A stretch of DNA of 30,859 nt from JAJTFW01 sp964534995. Its GTDB lineage: Bacteria; Bacteroidota; Bacteroidia; AKYH767-A; OLB10. The translations under genes and the position numbers were made by a program. The notes under the pieces were generated by a model, which worked only from the letters and a program-made list of their open reading frames with translations, made no database searches and was not told the origin of the DNA. The DNA lies in NCBI GenBank assembly GCA_964534995.1, contig CAZHSC010000041.1, forward strand, positions 1 to 30,859. Direction: 5' to 3'. Numbering within the stretch: the stretch's first letter is position 1; each line of letters starts with the position of its first letter. Shown here in pieces: positions 23,983 through 30,859 of this stretch.

Positions 23983-25524
23983 ATGAAAAAAATACTAAGC
24001 ATCCTTATCATTTTAACATCGTTTTTTGCAAACGCAGCCGAAGTAATTGAACTTAAACTTCCGAAGTCAGATATCATTGTGATCAAACTTTTTTTCCGGA
24101 ACGGTTCCATGTGCGATCCGGAAAATAAAAGAGGCCTGACCTTATTGACCGCTAATACAATTACGGAAGGCGGAACCAAAGAATATAGCAGTAGTGCCAT
24201 CCAGGATTTGATTTATCCATGGGCTGCCTCATACAGCGTACAAGTGGATAAAGAAGTAAGTATTTTTACATTCAGTGTACACCGCGACCACCTGGAAAAA
24301 TTCTACCCCGTATTAAAGGGACTGATACTTACGCCGCGTTTTGATGAGGAAGATTTTAAAAGGGTAAAGTCCAACCAGCAAAATTATATGGATGAAGTAA
24401 TACGGACCTCATCTGACGAAGAATATTCAAAAAAACTGCTGGAGGACTTTTTGTTCAGAGGGTCCGATTATCAGTATCCGGTTGCTGGTACTACCGAAGG
24501 AATTAAAAACATTACAATAAATGATGTCAAAAATCATTATCAACAATATTTTACAAGAAAAAATTTAAGTATTGGCATTGCCGGTAATTATTCCTCCGCT
24601 TTTTTAAATACCCTTAAAACAGACATGGAATCGTTGCCGGAAATGATAGTAACATTGCCCTCGCTTGCCATTGCAAGGGTACCCAATGGTATTGAAGTTG
24701 AAATCATTTCCAAGGACAACGCACTTGGTTCTGCAATTTTCGCCGGATTTCCCATGACGGTTACCAGAGCCAATGATGATTTTGCAGCACTGATGATAGC
24801 CAATTCCTGGCTGGGAGAACACCGGAAATCATACTCCAGATTGTACCAGAAGATCCGCGAACAACGTTCCATGAACTATGGTGACTACACTTATATTGAA
24901 TGGTATGAAAACGGGGGATCCTATATGCTGCCAAGACCGGGAACACCCCGTCAGAGTAATTATTTTTCAATCTGGATCAGGCCGGTACAAACCGCCAAAG
25001 CATTGAAAGAACAGTATCCCGAGCTGGCAGGAATAGAAATTGGCCATGCACATTTTGCACTCCGAATGGCTATACGTGAAATAGATATGTTGATTAATAA
25101 TGGGCTCAGTAAGGAGGACTTTGAGTTAACCAGGAATTTCCTTCGTTCCTACATGAAATTATATGCGCAAACACCCGAGCAGCAGTTGGGATACCTTATG
25201 GACAGCAAATTTTACAATCGAAAAAACTGGCTCGAAACTGCCGATCAGCTGCTCGCAGCGTGTACGCCCGAAAAAGTGCACGAAGTTATGAAGCGTTACT
25301 GGCAAACAAATAATATGTTCATCACTATTGTAACCGACAAAAGTGAAGCAGTACCGCTTGCCAGGAGCCTGAGAGATGGAATCCCTTCGACAATGAGCTA
25401 CAGCGATGTGCTAAAAAGCGTATTGAGCAAGGATATACTAGAAGAAGATGAAGAGGTGAAAGCATACCCGATGAAAGTAACGTCTGTGTCTATCGTTGAA
25501 TCAAAAGACACTTTCCGCAAATAA
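23983..25524 (+). CDS. M16 peptidase-like protein, non-catalytic subunit
   Basis: Partner subunit of the preceding peptidase, 513 aa. Signal peptide residues 1-18 (MKKILSILIILTSFFANA). The segment equivalent to the zinc motif reads GLTLLTANTITEGGTKEY (51-67), with no HxxEH, so it cannot bind zinc in the usual way. The C-terminal half keeps the family's Tyr/Arg substrate-binding region (SRLYQKIREQRSMNYGDY). This catalytic plus non-catalytic arrangement is standard for M16B pairs. It starts 12 nt after the first subunit and is clearly cotranscribed. The C-terminus has an extra acidic tail (ILEEDEEVKAYPMKVTSVS). Confidence 0.9.
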   Translation: MKKILSILIILTSFFANAAEVIELKLPKSDIIVIKLFFRNGSMCDPENKRGLTLLTANTITEGGTKEYSSSAIQDLIYPWAASYSVQVDKEVSIFTFSVHRDHLEKFYPVLKGLILTPRFDEEDFKRVKSNQQNYMDEVIRTSSDEEYSKKLLEDFLFRGSDYQYPVAGTTEGIKNITINDVKNHYQQYFTRKNLSIGIAGNYSSAFLNTLKTDMESLPEMIVTLPSLAIARVPNGIEVEIISKDNALGSAIFAGFPMTVTRANDDFAALMIANSWLGEHRKSYSRLYQKIREQRSMNYGDYTYIEWYENGGSYMLPRPGTPRQSNYFSIWIRPVQTAKALKEQYPELAGIEIGHAHFALRMAIREIDMLINNGLSKEDFELTRNFLRSYMKLYAQTPEQQLGYLMDSKFYNRKNWLETADQLLAACTPEKVHEVMKRYWQTNNMFITIVTDKSEAVPLARSLRDGIPSTMSYSDVLKSVLSKDILEEDEEVKAYPMKVTSVSIVESKDTFRK

Positions 25525-25583
25525 TGATATTAAATTTTTTCGAAGAGAAGTTTCCAAACTCTTTGAATGAAGATACCGCATGA

Positions 25584-26822
25584 ATGGCACTAAAAAGCGA
25601 CCGGAAAAAAGCGGCGATCATAGGAGGGGGCGCATCTGGTTTTTTCGCTGCGGTCGAGTTGGCCCAACTCCGGCCTGATGTGGAGGTGCATATTTTTGAG
25701 AAAAGCGCCCATGTACTCAGTAAAGTTAAAATATCGGGTGGTGGCCGGTGCAATGTAACGCATGCCTGCTTCGAGCCTGGTGAACTGGTAAATTTTTATC
25801 CAAGAGGTAAAAAGGAATTGAGAGGACCTTTTACCCTCTTTGGCCCTTCCGATACCATGACCTGGTTTGAAGACAAAGGGATTGCCCTTAAAATTGAAAA
25901 TGACGGAAGGGTATTCCCTCAAAGTAATCAATCGCAAAATATTGTTGACACCCTTTTTAATACCGCTATAGCAGCAGGTGTTCATGTTCATCTCCATCAT
26001 GATCTGACAGGAATTGAACAGAGAAATCTTACCTGGAAGTTATCCTTTTCAGAGAAACAGGATTTCATGGCGGATACTGTAATGATTGCCAGTGGCAGTA
26101 GTGTTCGTATCTGGCAGATGCTTGGATGGATGGGCATACCTGTTGTTGATCCTGTACCATCACTTTTTACCTTTCATGTGCGTGATAAAAATCTTCAGGA
26201 TTTAGCCGGGCTGAGCATCGATAACGTAATTGTAAAAGTAACCGGCATGGCTGTTGACAGTTCCGGCCCATTGCTGATCACACACTGGGGATTGAACGGT
26301 CCTGCCATCCTGAAATTATCCGCCTGGGGTGCCAGACAATTTCATGCAGTGAATTACAAATTCAATATCCATATTGATTTTCTGCCTGACTCTGATCCAA
26401 ACACGGTAATGGATGAATTAAAAAAATTGAAATCCGTGGAAGCCAGAAAAAAAATTTACTCTTTCTCACCTCGCAGAGAGTTACCCAAACGACTATTTCA
26501 ATATTTTTTAAAGAGGGGAAATGTACAGGAGGAGATGAATTGTGCCGATCTTTCAAATACTACCATACAACAGCTTTGTAATCTTCTCAAGAAGGCAACA
26601 TTTGAAGTAGTGAATAAAGGTGCCTTCAAAGACGAATTCGTTACCGCTGGAGGAGTAGCATTGTCTGTTGTTGATTTTAAGACCTATGCCTCCCTTCAGT
26701 TTCCGGGTCTGTTTTTCGGGGGAGAAGTAATAGATGTTGACGCTCTAACCGGTGGTTTTAACTTTCAGCACGCATGGACCTCCGGTTATATAGCTGCCAG
26801 AGGCATGGCATCCTATCTTTAA
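25584..26822 (+). CDS. NAD(P)/FAD-dependent oxidoreductase, BaiN/HI0933 family
   Basis: Cytoplasmic flavoprotein of 412 aa. FAD-binding GGGASGFFAA is at about residues 14-23, the family signature ISGGGRCNVTH lies near 50-60, and the C-terminal FAD motif GGEVIDVDALTGGFNFQHAWTSG near 380-402 is highly typical. The start ATG is fixed by an in-frame TGA immediately upstream (25581-25583). The gene lies 59 nt after the M16 pair and could be read through. Biochemical function of this family is mostly unsettled; a relative (BaiN) takes part in bile-acid metabolism in clostridia, which should not be assumed here. Its stop codon overlaps that of the convergent ABC/M1 gene. Confidence 0.9.
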   Translation: MALKSDRKKAAIIGGGASGFFAAVELAQLRPDVEVHIFEKSAHVLSKVKISGGGRCNVTHACFEPGELVNFYPRGKKELRGPFTLFGPSDTMTWFEDKGIALKIENDGRVFPQSNQSQNIVDTLFNTAIAAGVHVHLHHDLTGIEQRNLTWKLSFSEKQDFMADTVMIASGSSVRIWQMLGWMGIPVVDPVPSLFTFHVRDKNLQDLAGLSIDNVIVKVTGMAVDSSGPLLITHWGLNGPAILKLSAWGARQFHAVNYKFNIHIDFLPDSDPNTVMDELKKLKSVEARKKIYSFSPRRELPKRLFQYFLKRGNVQEEMNCADLSNTTIQQLCNLLKKATFEVVNKGAFKDEFVTAGGVALSVVDFKTYASLQFPGLFFGGEVIDVDALTGGFNFQHAWTSGYIAARGMASYL

Positions 26823-29800
26823 TGATTGAGTTTTTTCATATTATCTTCCGGAACACGGTCAACAAGATAATAGTAGGGATCAATACCCACCTGATAAGGT
26901 TTCTCTTTGGTATAGAACGTAAATTGCTGCTCAGGCTTTTCCATTTTAACCTTTGCCAGTTGCAGGGCTTTTCCAAATTTCTTACCCTCTTCAGGTTCTG
27001 CAAAGACACCTACCTCCATCCAGTCAGATAGCTTTGCTTCCTTTTCCCTGCCTAGAGAATCCGCATACATTTTAGCTGCTTTAACAGTAAAAGTCACTTC
27101 ATATCCGTTTTCCAGTTTTTTAACTTCCGCTTCCGTCACCCTATTATTGAAAAGGGTGATTTTTTCAAATAAATCGGTGATCAGATACTTTAAACTGTCG
27201 GGTGTTACCTGTTCAAATCTGTTTATAAGTTCATACGAAGCAGGGTAGGGCGGTTCACGGTAGGCGAAACTATCAATCATATTTTTAAGGGCGCTGTTGA
27301 CTTTTTCATTGCCGAGCATTTCCCTGAAATAATACATAACCACACTGGCTTTATTATAATGAACATAGCCCTGGTTTTCAACTTCCACCAAAGGACATTC
27401 TTTTTCACTTTCTCCTCCTCTTGAACGCAGGTAGCGATCCATTTCATATCGTAAGAATTTATGCATATGCTCTTTACCATACATCTCTTCCATCACCATG
27501 AGCGCTGAATACTGGGCCATTGATTCCGAAAGAAGGGTAGAACCCTGCATTTCGGGACCGATCACCTGATGAGCCCACCACTGATGTCCCATCTCATGCG
27601 CCACTACATAAGTGACCATATCTATATCTTCGGGATCCTCCAGGTTCGCAATAAATCCGATTGATTCCGAATAGGGCATGGTGCCCGGAAAAGCCTGCGC
27701 AAAACTGGCATACCGCGGAAACTCAATGATCCTCGTCTGTCTGTGCAGATAGGGACCAAAGTGTGTTGTATAATAGTCAATGGACTTTTCCATTGACATC
27801 AGCATTTTGTCCACATTGTACCCGTGCTTTTTATCGTAATACACTTCCATTGAAATACCCTTGTACATTTTTCTTTTCACTTCATAACGCGCACTTAAAA
27901 AAGAATAAAAATTCATAGAGCTGTGATCCAGCTGATATTCAAAATAGGCACGACCATTTTTCTTCCATTGTTTTATCAATGAACCGGGAGCTATTGCCAA
28001 TTGATCACCACTGGTGCTGAAAATGGTATGAACATTTACCCAGTCAGCGTTATTACTCAGGTAGGTGTTCATGCGCATAGAAGGGTTCCGGGACAAGGCC
28101 GGCATGCGTTTTCTTTCCGGCAGTTCTTTCTTCTTTAGCTCACTTTTTTCAAGTATTTCTCCATCAGGCTGATAACCGATCATTGGCAATAGAGAGGTAT
28201 TATTAAAAAAGGATCCATTATCAACGATACTGGTATTGCTCAACTCATTCTCAATTCCCTTTGCTTCATAGGATGAATGATACTTTATCAGAATTGAATC
28301 ACCCGGCCGTAATGACTGTGCAAGGCGATATATCCTGAAAGCGTGAAGGGAATCATTTAATACAAGGTGGGCACCAGGTAATTCAATGCTGACTTTATAA
28401 GCATCCGGCAAGGTAAAAAACAAAGTATCTATTGAAACGGCACTTTTGTTTTTAATAACCTGCAGTGATTTAACCTCCAGTTTTCTTCTCTCCGGATACA
28501 AGTCAATTTCATAATTGATGCTTGTAACCCTTGGTTGTGGCCGGTTTTCGTATTTCTTATATAATTTCTCATAATCTGCCTGCAACTGCAACACTTGCTT
28601 TTCTGTCTTATAATCATTTAAGATTTTTGTATTATAAAATAAGTAAGCGCCAAGTGTCATAAATGCCGCACTGCTCAAAAAAAAGGCGGGTTTACTTAAT
28701 TTCCATCTTCTGGCAGCCATAGCGCTTCGAACAGAAAAACTGAGTTCTCTTCCTCTCACCCAGTAAAGAAGACCTGCCACCAGTAACACCAGACTGAACA
28801 ATAACCAATAAGATTCGAAGAAAATCTTACCGCGTAAAAATGGGCCAAAGGCATTCATGTCGGAGTAAATTAAATCAGGACTGGCACCATATTGTACCAG
28901 GTTACTTTCTACATCCAATGCGCTCCAGAAAAAATTATTGGCAATGATAAATGCAATAAAAATAAAATAGGCAAGATACCTGTTGTTGACAAGAATATGA
29001 ATGAACATACTCAAACCAATCATCCCCAAAAAACTGATGCCGTTAATTACAATTAACTGAATGAAATAGGCCTCAAGACGTAAATCTGAATACCCATGAA
29101 TCAATTGGGTGCAGATGGCTATCAGGGCTCCAAGCACTATTAAGATTTCAATAACCAACCATAGGGCAACAGTTTTTGATAGCAAGGGTATCCAATCCCG
29201 GAAGGGTAGAGCATCATAAATATCATGTACGTTGCTCTCCCGCTCTTTCCAGACAATGGTACCGGAATAAAAAGTGATAATAGCAACTATAAACATAAAG
29301 AATGAACCTTCTACAATGTCAATCATATGATAGGTGACAGGAAAAGCCGTTAAGCCATAGCCCTGAGAGGTTGCGAATGACATGGAACTTATCAGGTTAA
29401 TAGCTCCAAAAAGCATAATGACTATAAAAGCGGTGTTCTTCACAATCGAAATTGTTTCGAGTTTTATCTGGCTGAAAAACTGCTTTATGGAGATACTACG
29501 GCTGAAAGTTGGGGAGATACGAAGCAAGGGCTCCCAGTTCCTTTGTACAAACGTCTCTGTATCCTCCTTTCTTTCCCTTCTCCCGGACAGTAGTCCTGCA
29601 CGTTTAACGGAAAAGCTAAAACGGTAATACGTAAAAATCAATACCAACACTCCCATCAGTGACCACATCAGGCGGTTCAGTAATAGCAAACCCTCAAAAC
29701 CCATTGACATGGTATTACGGTCATCCACCGTCCAGTATTTAGTGGCAACTGAAAAGGTACGTAACCCGAACGGATCCAGCATGGCACCCATGGTTTCATT

Positions 29801-30400
29801 ATCTATATCCTCAATGAGTGATTGCGAAATAATATAACCTACTAAAATACCCATGGACCCAACAAATGATAATACCGTATTACGGGTGAGTGCGGCGATA
29901 GAGAAAATGATAGCAGCTCCAAAAAACAGATTGGGTATGATAAAAACCATAATTCCATGAAAATGGCCACTCCAAACGGTTGGCCCGGTTCGTTCCGGAT
30001 CGAGCCATGGCATTTCAGCTCCTAAAAGATTGCCGAAAGAGATACCTAGAAAGGGAATGATACTGATGATAAAAGCGCCTGTAAAACGTCCCCATAAAAA
30101 GTCCCTTTTCTTAACAGGCGTTGAAAAAAATATTTGTGAAGTCTTCTGTGCGAAATCACGCGCAGCAGCGCTGTTATGAAAGGCGGTAATCATTAAAAGA
30201 CAGATCAACGACATCAGGGCATAGAAGTTCTCCACTACATAAGGGGCGTTTTTATATACATTTCCCACCCTTTCGCCGATAGTTATATTTTCACTTGACG
30301 TAGCACCAAAAACCAATAAGGCATTTATAAAAAAGAAAACATAAAGCATCGGTTGTCGGAACCAGTAGCGCAATTCGAATTTTACAATATGCAGGAACAT
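26819..30400 (-). CDS. ABC-2 type permease fused to an M1-family metallopeptidase domain
   Basis: Large inner-membrane protein of 1193 aa, a fusion known in Bacteroidota. Residues 1-265 and about 305-560 are two ABC-2 permease halves, each with about six helices and with related coupling segments (FFSTPVKKRDFLWGRF at 91-106; IYDALPFRDWIPLLSKTVAL at 394-413). A further helix at about 572-590 leads to an extracytoplasmic M1-like region (600-1193). The gluzincin site HEMGHQWW is at 935-942 (His935, Glu936, His939) and the third ligand is probably Glu959 in SES, one residue further than the canonical spacing. The usual GxMEN motif is not present; GTMPYSESIGF stands there. YNKASVVMYYFRE resembles the catalytic Tyr region. 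The ATPase gene is 11 nt upstream. Likely exports or processes a peptide; substrate unknown. Confidence 0.9.
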   Translation of the reverse strand: MFLHIVKFELRYWFRQPMLYVFFFINALLVFGATSSENITIGERVGNVYKNAPYVVENFYALMSLICLLMITAFHNSAAARDFAQKTSQIFFSTPVKKRDFLWGRFTGAFIISIIPFLGISFGNLLGAEMPWLDPERTGPTVWSGHFHGIMVFIIPNLFFGAAIIFSIAALTRNTVLSFVGSMGILVGYIISQSLIEDIDNETMGAMLDPFGLRTFSVATKYWTVDDRNTMSMGFEGLLLLNRLMWSLMGVLVLIFTYYRFSFSVKRAGLLSGRRERKEDTETFVQRNWEPLLRISPTFSRSISIKQFFSQIKLETISIVKNTAFIVIMLFGAINLISSMSFATSQGYGLTAFPVTYHMIDIVEGSFFMFIVAIITFYSGTIVWKERESNVHDIYDALPFRDWIPLLSKTVALWLVIEILIVLGALIAICTQLIHGYSDLRLEAYFIQLIVINGISFLGMIGLSMFIHILVNNRYLAYFIFIAFIIANNFFWSALDVESNLVQYGASPDLIYSDMNAFGPFLRGKIFFESYWLLFSLVLLVAGLLYWVRGRELSFSVRSAMAARRWKLSKPAFFLSSAAFMTLGAYLFYNTKILNDYKTEKQVLQLQADYEKLYKKYENRPQPRVTSINYEIDLYPERRKLEVKSLQVIKNKSAVSIDTLFFTLPDAYKVSIELPGAHLVLNDSLHAFRIYRLAQSLRPGDSILIKYHSSYEAKGIENELSNTSIVDNGSFFNNTSLLPMIGYQPDGEILEKSELKKKELPERKRMPALSRNPSMRMNTYLSNNADWVNVHTIFSTSGDQLAIAPGSLIKQWKKNGRAYFEYQLDHSSMNFYSFLSARYEVKRKMYKGISMEVYYDKKHGYNVDKMLMSMEKSIDYYTTHFGPYLHRQTRIIEFPRYASFAQAFPGTMPYSESIGFIANLEDPEDIDMVTYVVAHEMGHQWWAHQVIGPEMQGSTLLSESMAQYSALMVMEEMYGKEHMHKFLRYEMDRYLRSRGGESEKECPLVEVENQGYVHYNKASVVMYYFREMLGNEKVNSALKNMIDSFAYREPPYPASYELINRFEQVTPDSLKYLITDLFEKITLFNNRVTEAEVKKLENGYEVTFTVKAAKMYADSLGREKEAKLSDWMEVGVFAEPEEGKKFGKALQLAKVKMEKPEQQFTFYTKEKPYQVGIDPYYYLVDRVPEDNMKKLNH

Positions 30401-30411
30401 AAGTGGTGGGT

Positions 30412-30859
30412 TCAGGCTTTTACAAGTTCAGATTGAAATCCTTTAATATATGTGAAAAAAACATCTTCCAGATCTCCATTTACAAGATCAAATCCATCCC
30501 CGGGCACCTGCTCACTATATATGTGGATGGTAGGCTTACCTGCAAGCATCCGTGTGGATATTACCGGAAATTCCGAAAGGTATTTTTGCATTTCCTGCTT
30601 GGTAATTTGCTTTTTCCAGATACGTTGCTGAATACTCTTTAACGCATCATCCGGCTTACCGGAAAACATCACTTTACCTTTATCTATAATAGCCATCTGG
30701 CTGCACAGTTCATTCACATCTTCCACAATATGGGTTGATAGAATCACAATAACCTGTTCCCCGATTTCAGAAAGCAGGTTATAAAAACGATTGCGCTCTC
30801 CGGGATCCAGACCTGCAGTCGGTTCATCCACAATAATCAATTGCGGATCCCCTAGCAGG
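30412..30859 (-). CDS. ABC transporter ATP-binding subunit, partial at window end
   Basis: C-terminal part of the ATPase that powers the ABC/M1 permease. The frame is open to the window end; the N-terminus, Walker A and the LSGGQ signature lie outside. Visible are LLGDPQLIIVDEP (Walker B), TAGLDP (D-loop), STHIVED (H-loop histidine) and then a longer C-terminal extension (about 90 residues) of the type found in ABC-2 exporters. The stop is 11 nt before the permease start, so the two are cotranscribed. An internal TTG could be mistaken for a start; no true start is in the window. Confidence 0.93.
   Translation of the reverse strand, partial: LLGDPQLIIVDEPTAGLDPGERNRFYNLLSEIGEQVIVILSTHIVEDVNELCSQMAIIDKGKVMFSGKPDDALKSIQQRIWKKQITKQEMQKYLSEFPVISTRMLAGKPTIHIYSEQVPGDGFDLVNGDLEDVFFTYIKGFQSELVKA

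Noticed and set aside
25590..26000. 136-codon frame antisense to the flavoprotein gene
   Set aside because: Shadow of a clear FAD-binding coding region.
1..30859. CRISPR arrays, tRNA/rRNA genes, insertion sequences, prophage or integrase genes
   Set aside because: Intergenic regions were read for repeats, cloverleaf-like sequence and terminal inverted repeats; none was found.

Overview
This window is a chromosomal segment of a member of the Bacteroidota. The evidence is five secreted proteins with type IX secretion (T9SS) C-terminal sorting domains, Bacteroidota-type promoters (TAnnTTTG at -7), starts preceded by A-rich sequence rather than a Shine-Dalgarno, a Bacteroidota-style Tgt without zinc-site cysteines, and an ABC permease/M1 peptidase fusion. 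The futalosine-pathway enzyme MqnE and the fused mutase IcmF favour a Chitinophagia-, Sphingobacteriia- or Cytophagia-like lineage over a classical-menaquinone lineage, but the class cannot be fixed from this sequence. No rRNA, tRNA, CRISPR array, insertion sequence, phage gene or integrase was seen. The window is mostly ordinary core genome with surface-protein genes between the core genes.

Layout. 165-4099 (+): two related secreted M43 metalloproteases, with a terminator and a new promoter between them. 4103-5251 (+): mqnE, only 3 nt behind the second protease. 5276-9713 (-): a compact five-gene run trmH, tatD-like, tcdA, tgt, LptF/LptG permease, transcribed from a promoter just upstream of 9713. 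10001-11119 (+): a lone AAA/STAND-like ATPase, followed by a 359-nt gap. 11479-13377 (+) and 13502-14374 (-): two convergent T9SS cargo proteins sharing a strong bidirectional terminator. 14675-18055 (-): fused isobutyryl-CoA mutase. 18306-19691 (+): another T9SS cargo protein. 19769-20653 (+): sucD, without sucC beside it. 20786-21544 (-): an outer-membrane beta-barrel protein. 21690-22439 (+): fabG. 22600-25524 (+): a pair of M16 peptidases, one catalytic and one lacking the zinc site, then a BaiN/HI0933-type flavoprotein (25584-26822). 26819-30859 (-): an ABC exporter permease fused to an M1-type metallopeptidase, with its ATPase cut by the window end.

Functional themes. Extracytoplasmic proteolysis recurs (two M43, two M16, one M1 fusion) alongside surface display by T9SS. 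The minus-strand operon joins three RNA-modification genes (Gm18, ct6A37, queuosine34) with a TatD-type hydrolase and lipopolysaccharide export. Metabolic genes cover menaquinone (mqnE), branched or short acyl-CoA rearrangement (icmF), the TCA cycle (sucD) and fatty-acid elongation (fabG).

The observations most worth a second look are the ABC/M1 fusion with its altered M1 motifs, the repeated -7 promoter box (twice close enough to a start codon to predict leaderless mRNA), a Fur-like palindrome upstream of a T9SS gene, a 21-bp-spaced direct repeat beside the M16 promoter, and the Tgt zinc-site loss. No wholly new multi-gene system could be supported.
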